Shown: positions 1 through 7,069 of the stretch, in pieces | Position numbering within the stretch: the stretch's first letter is position 1 | How the letters are laid out: each line of letters begins with the position of its first letter | Assembly: GCA_042138015.1 (NCBI GenBank) | Contig: JBHIVA010000052.1 | Location: 1 to 14,004 of the forward strand | Length of the DNA: 14,004 nt | Source: TH1177 sp042138015 | GTDB lineage: Archaea > Thermoproteota > Nitrososphaeria > Nitrososphaerales > Nitrososphaeraceae | Direction of reading: 5' to 3' | The notes under the pieces: generated by a model | What the model was told of the DNA's origin: nothing | What the model saw: the letters and a program-made list of their open reading frames with translations, nothing else | Database searches by the model: none | Made by a program: the position numbers and the translations under genes

Positions 1-181
1 AGAATTGTAAGGATCCGAACCTTTGAATCCATTTCCAAACAGCAACATAACTTCTTTTTTGATCCTTTAACAGTTCCAATGCTTTAGACGTGTTTCTTAA
101 ACTCAAACCAAGAAAATACAAATACAGTGAATACATTACTATACATGGGAATGGTCTATTTCTTTCAAATTTCAACAACAT
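1..181 (-). CDS. Transposase, N-terminal fragment cut by window edge
   Basis: Reading the minus strand from an ATG at 179-181 gives 60 open codons that run off the left edge of the window. The reading contains RNRPFP, a hydrophobic YSLYLYFLGLSLRNTSKAL segment and KRSYVAVWKWIQRFGS. This layout resembles the N-terminal helix-turn-helix part of IS6/IS240-like DDE transposases, which are common in Nitrososphaera-type genomes; the family assignment is from memory. The catalytic DDE domain would lie outside the window, so it is unknown whether the gene is intact. An in-frame TAA lies two codons before the ATG, so the start is well constrained. The element end must lie in the AT-rich DNA to the right, but with only one end visible no terminal inverted repeat or target duplication can be set. 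No other gene in the window is related to it. Confidence 0.72.
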   Translation of the reverse strand, partial: MLLKFERNRPFPCIVMYSLYLYFLGLSLRNTSKALELLKDQKRSYVAVWKWIQRFGSLQF

Positions 182-713
182 ATATTGTTAGAATAGAACA
201 TTCACAGCTATAGATCTTTCGTTAACTTAACAGCAACAAAATAATGGTCAATAATTTAAAAAGTTTTATATAATATAGTTTTCAACATATAGGTAATTTT
301 TATTCAAACGAATAATATAATTTTTTTTAATAATTTTATACTTGTGTAGATTTAAGATTTTTTAATAACCAACTCAATCTACACCTGTTCAAATTTCATT
401 AAACTATATATACGTAAAATAATACATATTTTTAGACTTTTTTAGAGTTTTTTAATATATTCTTAAAAGTCTAATATTAAGAACATTTAATTAAATTGAA
501 ATCATACAATTAATAGCACTGAGATAAAAATTAGGATGAGTATTTTTCTTTGAAATATTAAAACAACTAATTAAAAAGAATTTTTTTATATTCTTTATTT
601 TATTGTCTGTGTTATTTCTACTCTATTTTTATTTACATTGTATTTTATATATAAATATAGGTTAGATTAGGACAATAGTATAAAGTCTAATTATAAATAA
701 AGTAAACTTGATA
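182..713. other. AT-rich non-coding stretch beside the insertion element
   Basis: No convincing gene, tRNA or rRNA was seen here. The left part presumably contains the end of the insertion element. The middle holds a 10-bp inverted repeat (432-474), and its arm sequence AAAGTCTAA recurs at 683-691, just past the end of the Nudix gene. Long T and A runs dominate the rest. Confidence 0.6.
432..474. repeat. 10-bp perfect inverted repeat, 23-nt spacer
   Basis: TTAGACTTTT (432-441) is the exact reverse complement of AAAAGTCTAA (465-474). The stem is AT-rich and sits in non-coding DNA between the transposase fragment and the Nudix gene. It could be a terminator for the Nudix transcript or part of the mobile-element end; the sequence does not decide. 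Confidence 0.5.
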
Positions 714-1136
714 TTATTTATCTCGATCTGGCAAAACACTACACAGAACTTTGTCGAGTTTTGGAACTGAATCAAAACATATAATTTCATCTGGATTTAT
801 CCATCTATACTCGGAATTTTCCCAATTAAGTTTTATAATTTTGGTCATAGATAAAAAAAGATAAGGATGAATATTAAGTTTTATAGAGTTCTCATATGGA
901 TGTAACGAGATTATTTTTCCTTTTCTTATTAGTTTAATAGAATTTTTTTCAATTCCTGTCTCTTCATAGATTTCTCTATATGCACATGTTAAACTATCTT
1001 CGTTTTCTATAAATCCACTTATACCTGCCCACTTATTTCTCATAGTTTTTACATTGTTACTTCTTTTCAATAATAATATCTTATTTGCATTAATTAAAAA
1101 AACAGTAACCACATCATGAGATAATGATATTTTCAA
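714..1136 (-). CDS. Nudix hydrolase
   Basis: A 140-residue Nudix-fold pyrophosphohydrolase, of the family that cleaves nucleoside diphosphates linked to another group; the substrate cannot be read from sequence. The Nudix box spans residues 40-62, with E46, R54-E55 and E58-E59 followed by TG-I. It fits the pattern Gx5Ex7REUxEExGU except that the first glycine is serine (S40). The metal-binding glutamates are all present. The preceding KWAGISGFIE segment recalls Nudix proteins of Nitrososphaerota and haloarchaea. The predicted start is TTG (1134-1136); a GTG eight codons later would remove the first beta strand and is less likely. The protein is a single domain with no signal peptide. It lies 46 nt downstream of dtdA on the same strand, so the two may be co-transcribed. 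Confidence 0.88.
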   Translation of the reverse strand: MKISLSHDVVTVFLINANKILLLKRSNNVKTMRNKWAGISGFIENEDSLTCAYREIYEETGIEKNSIKLIRKGKIISLHPYENSIKLNIHPYLFLSMTKIIKLNWENSEYRWINPDEIICFDSVPKLDKVLCSVLPDRDK

Positions 1137-1182
1137 ATATCAATGATATATAACAAGTTATTTATTAATGCAATATTTTTAA

Positions 1183-1992
1183 TTAAAGTTTTATGACCTC
1201 TAAACCACGATTGTTTATCAAATTCAATATTCTTTGTCTTTCTTTTCCGAGACCTTTACTATCTATTATTATATGTGTTGTTTTTTCATAACATTTTGTA
1301 ATCATTTGATTGAGGAGAGATTCATTGATACTACCTAAATTGTATTTAGAAGAGATATGGCTTAGGGCTATATCTGAATTTAACAACAAGGAGGTAAATT
1401 TTGAACCGTAATGATTTCCTCCAAGTCCTATAGCTATATTTTTTTTATGATGTAACGGATTTGAAATGATTGTGATAATGCTTTTGCATACAATCGATGC
1501 AATATCTATATTATTCCATTCTCTTTCTGTAGACCCTATCTCTATAAATATTACAGGTTTTTTTAAAGTAGTAGGTCCATGATGCGTAGCCTCAATAGTA
1601 ATATCAAATGATTGTAAATCATCTTTAAATTTATTAATATGTTGTAAATAGGCTTTTTGAAGAGATGGATAAGTAATACCTAATTCGCCTGGACTACCTC
1701 CATAATAATTATTTTGAAAATTACCAGTGAAATGACATGTCAATGATGGGTGTTTAGTGTTTGAAGCATGTTTGGATAAAAAGATGAAAAATTTTGTGTT
1801 CGGAACTTTATTATCTAGATCTTCTGCATATATCGACTGAGTGCCTGACTTGTACAAAACTATGTTATCATACAAATTTGAATAAAATATGTTTTCTTGA
1901 TTAGAGGGTGAAAAATTTTGTTCTTTTTCTAGATATAAACTCATCGTTTTGCTAGCTGGATCTGATTCTGATACGACCAAAGTAAAAAACAT
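1183..1992 (-). CDS. dtdA: D-aminoacyl-tRNA deacylase, archaeal/plant type (DTD2)
   Basis: This 269-residue protein hydrolyses D-amino acids mischarged onto tRNA and so keeps them out of protein synthesis. It belongs to the DTD2/GEK1 family of archaea and plants, unrelated in fold to bacterial DTD. Family motifs are visible: SKHAS at 73-77, the CHFTGN block at 86-91, a GELG turn near 102-105, EATHHGPT at 134-141, EIGSTEREW at 151-159, and GLGGNHYGSKFT near 189-200. The histidines in these blocks are the likely metal-binding or catalytic residues. Length is normal for the family. It starts with ATG and has no signal sequence, so it is cytoplasmic. It is divergent from the 65-residue gene at 2129, and an 8-bp palindrome lies in the shared upstream region. 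Confidence 0.93.
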   Translation of the reverse strand: MFFTLVVSESDPASKTMSLYLEKEQNFSPSNQENIFYSNLYDNIVLYKSGTQSIYAEDLDNKVPNTKFFIFLSKHASNTKHPSLTCHFTGNFQNNYYGGSPGELGITYPSLQKAYLQHINKFKDDLQSFDITIEATHHGPTTLKKPVIFIEIGSTEREWNNIDIASIVCKSIITIISNPLHHKKNIAIGLGGNHYGSKFTSLLLNSDIALSHISSKYNLGSINESLLNQMITKCYEKTTHIIIDSKGLGKERQRILNLINNRGLEVIKL

Positions 1993-2037
1993 AATGATAA
2001 TATTTTTGTGTAGATAGTATATTGCTTTGGGACTTGT

Positions 2038-2060
2038 TTATAACTAATTTCAAGTTATAA
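2038..2060. repeat. 8-bp inverted repeat in a divergent promoter region
   Basis: TTATAACT (2038-2045) and AGTTATAA (2053-2060) are perfect reverse complements separated by 7 nt. They lie between the divergent dtdA and the 65-residue gene, 46 nt before the dtdA start codon. The location and symmetry would suit an operator, but AT-rich DNA makes such palindromes by chance. Confidence 0.35.
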
Positions 2061-2128
2061 TTTTAACTATTTTCTTACCATATCTAAATATCCATAACAT
2101 TTAACATTAACATTTAATATTCTGAGTT

Positions 2129-2326
2129 ATGAGCAATTGGGTAGAAAACAGAGCTGACGACGTAGAGGATTCCGAAATACTTACAGTTACGAATATAAAA
2201 TATTTGGTAGAGGGATTAGAAACCTTGTTACAAACAAATTTGGATGGTCAAAAACGTACTAATGTAATAAAATTGAGAGATAAATTAATCAATAGAACGG
2301 GTTCAATAATAAATGATTTTAATTGA
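2129..2326 (+). CDS. Small hypothetical protein, 65 residues
   Basis: I do not recognise this protein. It starts with ATG and encodes 65 residues. The first 18 are acidic (ENRADDVEDSE), and the remainder looks mostly helical with an amphipathic pattern (YLVEGLETLL, then KLRDKLINRTGSII). It has no cysteines, membrane segment or signal peptide. Support for it being real comes from its clean boundaries. A TATA-like ATTTAATATT lies just upstream, the codon use resembles its neighbours, and a 9-bp stem-loop follows the stop codon by 2 nt. It is divergent from dtdA and convergent with rpl19e. A small helical partner protein is possible, but no function is claimed. Confidence 0.65.
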   Translation: MSNWVENRADDVEDSEILTVTNIKYLVEGLETLLQTNLDGQKRTNVIKLRDKLINRTGSIINDFN

Positions 2327-2328
2327 TA

Positions 2329-2352
2329 TCTATTTTATTCAAGTAAAATAGA
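2329..2352. terminator. Stem-loop between convergent genes
   Basis: TCTATTTTA (2329-2337) pairs perfectly with TAAAATAGA (2344-2352) across a 6-nt loop. It starts 2 nt after the stop of the 65-residue gene and lies 14 nt from the end of rpl19e, which comes from the other side. The stem is AT-rich and symmetric, so it could serve both convergent transcripts. Archaeal termination usually depends on T-tracts rather than hairpins, so the role is inferred. Confidence 0.45.
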
Positions 2353-2366
2353 ACTATTCATTATAT

Positions 2367-2816
2367 TTATTGTTGAGCTTTTATATCCCTTACATTTTCT
2401 CTCAAATGAGATACTGATCGTATTTGACCTCCATTTACTTTTTTATAAAGCGACCAAAATACTTGTCGATTGATATCATTTCTATCTTTTAGTACTTTCA
2501 AATGATATCTCATACTTCGTATCTTTTTTACATAACTCTGTTTTTTCCCAACTCTAGCAGTTTTCTTACCTTTTTTTGATCCTTGACCTGTACCATGTTT
2601 TTTCTTCGTCACTAATTTGGTTTTTGCTCTACCTCTTGACGTTCCTCTCTCCTTTGCTGTCCAAATTACCCTATTCTTTATCAAAGCACGGATATCATCT
2701 CTAGTAATTGAATCGGCAATGTCATCTAACTTATCTGGTTCAAATCTTATTCTATTTGCACCCACATTAAGTATTCTAGCAACTAGTTCTCTTTTCTTTT
2801 TAAGGTTTACTACCAT
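2367..2816 (-). CDS. rpl19e: 50S ribosomal protein L19e
   Basis: A 149-residue archaeal/eukaryotic large-subunit protein that binds 23S rRNA. It begins with the family N-terminus (LKKKRELVARILNVG), followed by the RIRFEPDKLDDIADSITRDD segment. A very basic middle resembling RGRAK...KKHGTGQGSKKGKK (residues about 61-85) is followed by a helical C-terminal part (YVKKIRSMRYHLKVLKDR). Length is normal. The ATG lies only 2 nt after the stop codon of rpl32e, so the two are translated from one message. In many archaea this pair lies inside the long spc ribosomal operon; here it stands alone, flanked by unrelated genes. Confidence 0.97.
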   Translation of the reverse strand: MVVNLKKKRELVARILNVGANRIRFEPDKLDDIADSITRDDIRALIKNRVIWTAKERGTSRGRAKTKLVTKKKHGTGQGSKKGKKTARVGKKQSYVKKIRSMRYHLKVLKDRNDINRQVFWSLYKKVNGGQIRSVSHLRENVRDIKAQQ

Positions 2817-2818
2817 TT

Positions 2819-3244
2819 TTATTTTTTAGCCTCGTTTGGTTTTACTGTTTTTTTATTAGAATCCGATTTTCCTGGATTTAGAACTTTAATCCCTAATTCA
2901 GAAGCTTTTGATACAATTTGATTTTTCTTTAATTGACCTACAGTGTGGGAAATTCTAGCTGCCTGAGTTTTTGGATTTAAGGTCGCCACCTCATTAACAT
3001 TACTCACCAATCTATCGATATATCCAGATGGATGGAGACCTCGAGAAATTTTAGGTCCTCTGTATCCTACTTTAACTATTGATGGTACTCCAGATACTTG
3101 TAATCGCATCTTATTATCTTTGCCTTTTGGTTTTCTCCAATTTTCAGCAAGTCTATCGTATCTCCAACTTTCCTGTCTGATAAATTTCGGCCTATGTTCT
3201 GAAACCTTTCTTCTCTTATCCAGCAATTCCTTATTGATTACCAT
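2819..3244 (-). CDS. rpl32e: 50S ribosomal protein L32e
   Basis: A 141-residue large-subunit protein of archaea and eukaryotes. The core is recognisable from residue 16 (HRPKFIRQESWRYDRL) through WRKPKGKDNKMR, then VGYRGPKISRGLHPSGY and the C-terminal IVSKASELGIKVLNP. The last 20 residues are a charged, lysine-rich tail of the kind often seen in archaeal ribosomal proteins. It is the first gene of a two-gene unit with rpl19e, the spacing being 2 nt. A TATA-like TTTAAATT at 3261-3268 lies about 22 nt before the ATG. The sodA gene is divergent on the other side. Confidence 0.96.
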   Translation of the reverse strand: MVINKELLDKRRKVSEHRPKFIRQESWRYDRLAENWRKPKGKDNKMRLQVSGVPSIVKVGYRGPKISRGLHPSGYIDRLVSNVNEVATLNPKTQAARISHTVGQLKKNQIVSKASELGIKVLNPGKSDSNKKTVKPNEAKK

Positions 3245-3382
3245 GTGAGCAGGTTAAATTAATTTAAAATTTTCAATAAATACCTTTCCCCGGCCTTTTC
3301 ATGTGAAAAATCTTGAAATATAAGTTAATTTCAGGAGTACACTATCACAAAGAATAATAATCCATAACAAGAAATATTCGGT

Positions 3383-4009
3383 ATGAAAAAATATGAATTA
3401 CCATCATTACCGTATAACTACGATGCTTTAGAACCACATATTGACGCACGAACCATGGAAATACATCACACAAAGCATCATCAAACATATACTGATAAAC
3501 TTAATTTGGCATTAGAAGGGTGTGCATCTGATATTCAAGAAAAGGACATTTTAGAAATATTATCAAATTTTGGAGTAGTTCCAGCAGATAAAAAAAGTGC
3601 CATAAATTTTAATGGAGGAGGATTTGATAATCATAGGATATTTTGGCATAATATGAAACCAAATGGTGGAGGAGAACCAGGAGGAGCTCTTGCTGATGCA
3701 ATAAATTCATTGTTTCAAAGCTTTTCCGATTTTAAGGAAAAATTTTCATCGACAACTGCATTAATACAAGGTAGTGGATGGGGATGGCTTGTATTTAATC
3801 CTTCAAATATGAAAATTGAATACAAATCAATGCCTAATCAAACAAGTCCTAGAACTGAAGGTTTGATTCCTCTCTTAGGATGCGATGTATGGGAACATGC
3901 ATACTATCTTAAATACCAAAATAAAAGACCAGATTATATTGCTGCTTGGTGGAATGTTATTAATTGGGATGATGTCGAAAAAAGGTATAATGATGTAGCT
4001 AGAAAATAA
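3383..4009 (+). CDS. sodA: Superoxide dismutase, Fe/Mn family, likely Mn-type
   Basis: A 208-residue cytoplasmic enzyme that converts superoxide to oxygen and hydrogen peroxide. All four metal ligands of the family are present: H28 (in the EIHHTKHH block), H84 (DNHRIFW), D168 and H172 (DVWEHAYYLKY). The signature DVWEH is intact. The outer-sphere residues G80 and Q153 match the Gly77/Gln146 pair of E. coli MnSOD rather than the FeSOD pattern. This suggests manganese or mixed metal use, which is an inference. The gene starts with ATG. A TATA-like AAATATAAG at 3316-3324 would give a leader of about 35-40 nt, longer than most here. It is divergent from rpl32e and is followed by a 265-nt non-coding stretch with TAGGTAAAC repeats. 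Confidence 0.96.
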   Translation: MKKYELPSLPYNYDALEPHIDARTMEIHHTKHHQTYTDKLNLALEGCASDIQEKDILEILSNFGVVPADKKSAINFNGGGFDNHRIFWHNMKPNGGGEPGGALADAINSLFQSFSDFKEKFSSTTALIQGSGWGWLVFNPSNMKIEYKSMPNQTSPRTEGLIPLLGCDVWEHAYYLKYQNKRPDYIAAWWNVINWDDVEKRYNDVARK

Positions 4010-4071
4010 TGGTTAATAGCTATATAATTATTACAAAATAACTTTTCTCATCTGGATCTACCAAAATAATT

Positions 4072-4210
4072 TAGGTAAACTTATGAATAATGTATTTGAC
4101 AGAAACTGTATAAACATACTAGTTTGATATTATCATTTGTATCTATAGCGATAAATTCTAAGAATTTTCTCATGTAGGTTTACCTATATTTATAACGAAG
4201 ATTTAGGTAA
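4072..4210. repeat. TAGGTAAAC motif set with inverted copies
   Basis: TAGGTAAAC occurs at 4072-4080 and its exact reverse complement GTTTACCTA at 4178-4186. TAGGT at 4175-4179 makes the second copy a near-palindrome (TAGGTTTACCTA, 4175-4186). A further TAGGTAA at 4204-4210 can pair with TTACCTA at 4180-4186. The set lies in the non-coding region between the convergent sodA and the PsbP-like gene. It may be a regulatory array, a structured RNA or the relic of a small element. Confidence 0.4.
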
Positions 4211-4274
4211 TTTTATAAATTTTCTTATCTAAGCAAATTTAATGCAATTTGTTTTAGAAATGGATACTCTAAAT

Positions 4275-4841
4275 TCAATTGAAGGAAGTAACAATTTTTT
4301 TCATTGTTTTCGCAAAAGTATTAGGAGTATCATTGGTTAAAGTAAACTCGATATGAAAAACTTGTTCATTCTTTTGTAGTATGTATTCCTTTTTGTGGAA
4401 AATTAATCCCTGATTTGAGGTGATATTATAATCAATTGTTTTTATTTGCGAAGATTTGTTTATTTCTGGTTCACTGATAGTTAAAAATTTGGATTTTTCG
4501 ATTTTGTTCGTGTAATTATTAAAATACTCCTGAAATGAATTTTGAGGATAGATTTTTTCGTTTGCATTGATTTTCTTCATCTTTATTGTGAAGAATTCCT
4601 GAAATTTATCATTAGAACCATCCATTGGTGAAATAAAAGTTGTAAGAAATTTTAGGTCACCGTCTGAAATATCATTAGAAAACTCTATAATATTCCAACT
4701 ACTAGGATACAAAAGATTGAAATTATTGTATTTGTTAGTATAAAATTTAAACTCAGGAGATGAAGATTCGACTTCATGAATTTTCATATATAGACAAACC
4801 ACGAGGATAAAAAAAGTTATTAAATAAATATTAATTTGCAT
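4275..4841 (-). CDS. PsbP-like secreted or membrane-anchored protein
   Basis: This 188-residue protein begins with a hydrophobic segment (residues 3-19, INIYLITFFILVVCLYM) that would act as a signal peptide or N-terminal anchor. The rest would therefore face outside the cytoplasm. The body resembles the PsbP/DcrB-like fold found in many copies in Nitrososphaerota. It has FKFYTNKYNNFNLLYPSSWNII near residues 31-52, then alternating strands and a C-terminal amphipathic helix (FAKTMKKIVTSF). No catalytic motif is visible and the role of the archaeal family is not known. It starts with ATG, is convergent with sodA and lies 126 nt from rps10 on the same strand. The strand, base composition and codon use match its neighbours. 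Confidence 0.62.
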   Translation of the reverse strand: MQINIYLITFFILVVCLYMKIHEVESSSPEFKFYTNKYNNFNLLYPSSWNIIEFSNDISDGDLKFLTTFISPMDGSNDKFQEFFTIKMKKINANEKIYPQNSFQEYFNNYTNKIEKSKFLTISEPEINKSSQIKTIDYNITSNQGLIFHKKEYILQKNEQVFHIEFTLTNDTPNTFAKTMKKIVTSFN

Positions 4842-4967
4842 TTATTACTATATTTTGAAAAATATTAAAAATATTAGAAGTTTAATCCTGATTCTTGTTT
4901 TAAAAATCTGTAATTACAAAACTTTATGGAATTCTGATATTATAATGCACTTCAATCTCACTGGAAA

Positions 4968-5276
4968 TCAAGTTAGAGATACCTCTATGTATACATCATC
5001 AGGTATTCGTAGACGCATTAGTTGTCTTATTGCTTTATCATCAGCACCTAGGTCTATTACCCTACGATGAATCCTTAATTCATATTTATCCCATGTATTT
5101 GTACCTTGTCCACATGGTGACTTTCTAGTGACTACCTTCATTTTTTTTGTTGGAAGAGGATAAGGTCCCTTTAAACTAATTCCGCTTTTTTCTCCTATAC
5201 CTTTAATTTCAGAACATACACCTTCCAAAGTAGTAAGATTAGTACTAGTTAGTTTTATTCTTGCTTCCTGAGGCAT
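4968..5276 (-). CDS. rps10: 30S ribosomal protein S10
   Basis: A 102-residue small-subunit protein of the universal S10/S20e family, located at the head of the 30S subunit. Recognisable parts are the N-terminal ARIKLTSTN strand, GPYPLPTKK at about 37-45, SPCGQGTNTWDKYELRIHRR at 53-72, and the C-terminal IPDDVYIEVSL strand. Length is typical. It follows the EF-1alpha gene by 13 nt on the same strand, the classic end of the archaeal str cluster. The usual upstream partners (S12, S7, EF-2) are not in this window. Confidence 0.97.
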   Translation of the reverse strand: MPQEARIKLTSTNLTTLEGVCSEIKGIGEKSGISLKGPYPLPTKKMKVVTRKSPCGQGTNTWDKYELRIHRRVIDLGADDKAIRQLMRLRIPDDVYIEVSLT

Positions 5277-5289
5277 TATATAACTTCAC

Positions 5290-6597
5290 TTATTTTTTCT
5301 CGTATTTTTCTGTGATGCCTTTAACAACACCAGCTGCGATTGTAGTTCCCATGTCTCTTAGGGCAAATCTACCGATCTCAGGAAATTCCTTAAATGTTTC
5401 AATCGCAAGGGGTCTAACTGGTCTTATTTTTACTAGTGCTGCATCGCCAGTCTTTAAAAACTTAGGTTTATCTTCCAACACACCGCCTGTTTTTGGATCA
5501 ATTTTTGCAAGAAATTCTGAAAGTGTTGCAGCTACTTGTGCAGTATGTGCATGTAATACAGGAGTGTATCCTGGTGCCATTGCGGTTGGATGGTGGATAA
5601 CTATAATTTGTGCTTCGAATTCTTTCGCGACATTTGGAGGACTTTCTACACTTCCTATCACATCTCCTCGATGAATTGATTTTTTATCTATTCCTCTAAG
5701 ATTAAAACCTATATTATCACCAGCTTCTGCGGATTCCATCTGGGTGTGATGTGTCTCAATAGATTTTATCTCGCCTGTCACGCCTGCTGGCATTACCATA
5801 ACTTTATCATTAGCTCTTACTTTACCTGTTTCCACTCTGCCAACTGGCACAGTACCAACACCTGTTATCGTATATACATCTTGGATCGGAATTCTCAACG
5901 GTTTGCCAATTGGTTTTTCAGGAGAGTCAAAAGCATCTAACGCTTCAAGAAGAGTAGGTCCCTTAAACCACCCCATATTTTCAGATTTTTTAACAAGATT
6001 ATCACCTTTCCAACCAGAAACTGGAACAAAGTTTACTTTTGCTGTATTGTATCCTACCATTTTCAACATTTTTTCTACTACCCCTTTGACTTCATTATAT
6101 CGAGATTCTGAATAATTAGAATCATCCATTTTATTGAGTGCTACAACAATTTGTCCAACACCCAATGTTCTACATAAAAATGCATGCTCTCTTGCTTGTC
6201 CGCCTGGCTCGGTAGCAGCTTCTGTTTCTCCTGATTTCGTTGAAACTACAAGAATTGCAACATCTGCTTCCGAAGCACCAGTTATCATATTTTTAATAAA
6301 ATCTCTATGTCCTGGGGCATCAATCAGAGTAAAGAAGAATTTTTTAGTTTCAAATTTTTGAAATGCTAAATCGATCGTAATACCTCGATCTCTTTCATCC
6401 TTAATACTATCCAAAACCCATGCATACTTGAACGTATCACCTTTACCAGTAGCTTCTGATTCTTTTGCAAATTGTTCTATTGTTCGTTGATCAATAACTC
6501 CTAAATCTACCATTAAATGACCAACTATAGTAGATTTACCATTATCAACATGTCCGGTAACCACTAGATTCATGTGTGGTTTTTTGCTTGAACTCAT
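5290..6597 (-). CDS. tuf: Translation elongation factor EF-1alpha
   Basis: A 435-residue GTPase that brings aminoacyl-tRNA to the ribosome. The GTPase motifs are complete: G1 GHVDNGKS at 15-22, G2 around RGITID at 71-76, G3 DAPGH at 93-97, G4 NKMD at 155-158, and G5 in the VSGWKGDN segment near 193-200. Beta-barrel domains 2 and 3 follow, with typical segments such as RIPIQDVYTITGVGTVPVGRV and the C-terminal RFALRDMGTTIAAGVV. Length is normal for archaeal aEF-1A. The gene starts with ATG and has a strong TATA box about 29 nt upstream, as expected for a highly expressed gene. It is co-oriented with rps10 (13-nt gap) and divergent from the pterin dehydratase gene. Confidence 0.98.
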   Translation of the reverse strand: MSSSKKPHMNLVVTGHVDNGKSTIVGHLMVDLGVIDQRTIEQFAKESEATGKGDTFKYAWVLDSIKDERDRGITIDLAFQKFETKKFFFTLIDAPGHRDFIKNMITGASEADVAILVVSTKSGETEAATEPGGQAREHAFLCRTLGVGQIVVALNKMDDSNYSESRYNEVKGVVEKMLKMVGYNTAKVNFVPVSGWKGDNLVKKSENMGWFKGPTLLEALDAFDSPEKPIGKPLRIPIQDVYTITGVGTVPVGRVETGKVRANDKVMVMPAGVTGEIKSIETHHTQMESAEAGDNIGFNLRGIDKKSIHRGDVIGSVESPPNVAKEFEAQIIVIHHPTAMAPGYTPVLHAHTAQVAATLSEFLAKIDPKTGGVLEDKPKFLKTGDAALVKIRPVRPLAIETFKEFPEIGRFALRDMGTTIAAGVVKGITEKYEKK

Positions 6598-6620
6598 ACA
6601 CGGAAGAGTATTTATCAGCT

Positions 6621-6630
6621 TTATTTATAT
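6621..6630 (-). promoter_or_regulatory. TATA box of the EF-1alpha gene
   Basis: On the minus strand the sequence is ATATAAATAA, preceded by a CGAA stretch that could serve as the BRE element. Its centre is about 29 nt before the ATG at 6595-6597, so the transcript should have almost no leader. Confidence 0.55.
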
Positions 6631-6749
6631 TTCGTTATTATTTGTAAATAATAATAGGTCAATCTAGGAGCCTTTAAAATTCAAATAGTTGTATTTTGAA
6701 AACGTCGCTGGGTATAACAATATATTGCAAAAAAATAAATTAATAATAA

Positions 6750-7043
6750 TTGAATACCTACAAAAAACTCTCTCCAGAAGAGATTAGAATCGAAATGAAT
6801 AAGTTAGATGGTTGGAATATTAAGGAAGGAAAATTAAATAAAAAGTTTGAGTTTAGTGATTTTATTCATGCTTTTGGATTCATATCAAAAATCGCATTAG
6901 AGTCCGAAAAAATAAACCATCATCCTGAGATATACAATGTTTATAACAAAGTCGAATTATCACTCTCTACACATGACATTGATGGAATTAGCGAACACGA
7001 TTTCACATTGGCTAAAAGTATTGACAAAATAATGAAAGATTAA
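6750..7043 (+). CDS. phhB: Pterin-4a-carbinolamine dehydratase
   Basis: A 97-residue enzyme of the PCD/DCoH family, which dehydrates 4a-hydroxytetrahydropterin during recycling of reduced pterin cofactors. The signature is visible: the ESEKINHHPE block at 51-60 with the catalytic pair H57-H58 and P59, a tyrosine or asparagine strand, H75 in STHD, and an acidic residue further on (D77 or D84). Length is standard. The predicted start is TTG (6750-6752); no in-frame ATG is available before residue 16, which lies within the first helix. The pterin-dependent hydroxylase that this enzyme usually serves is not nearby. Nitrososphaerota carry PCD-like genes without one, so the substrate is uncertain. 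It is divergent from the EF-1alpha gene and convergent with glnA. Confidence 0.92.
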   Translation: MNTYKKLSPEEIRIEMNKLDGWNIKEGKLNKKFEFSDFIHAFGFISKIALESEKINHHPEIYNVYNKVELSLSTHDIDGISEHDFTLAKSIDKIMKD

Positions 7044-7069
7044 AGTTATCGAGTTTTAATACGAGAACT
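7044..7069. terminator. Imperfect stem-loop between convergent genes
   Basis: AGTTATCG (7044-7051) can pair with CGAGAACT (7062-7069) with one internal mismatch. It occupies the 24-nt gap between the pterin dehydratase stop and the glnA stop and touches the latter. It could mark the 3' ends of both transcripts. The evidence is only position and symmetry. Confidence 0.3.

Noticed and set aside
1..24. GGATCCGAACC looks like the T-arm of a minus-strand tRNA
   Set aside because: The stem does not close, the loop lacks the conserved A58, there is no D-arm or anticodon arm to the right, and the bases read as transposase codons (IQRFGS).
2617..2829. 70-residue hydrophobic plus-strand reading
   Set aside because: It lies fully antisense to rpl19e, whose basic codons produce the apparent hydrophobic stretch.
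4855..5070. 71-residue plus-strand reading
   Set aside because: Its second half is antisense to rps10 and the first half is AT-rich non-coding sequence with no similarity to known proteins.
5261..6361. Plus-strand readings of 64-137 residues over the EF-1alpha gene
   Set aside because: They are shadows of the very well conserved minus-strand EF-1alpha and resemble no protein family.
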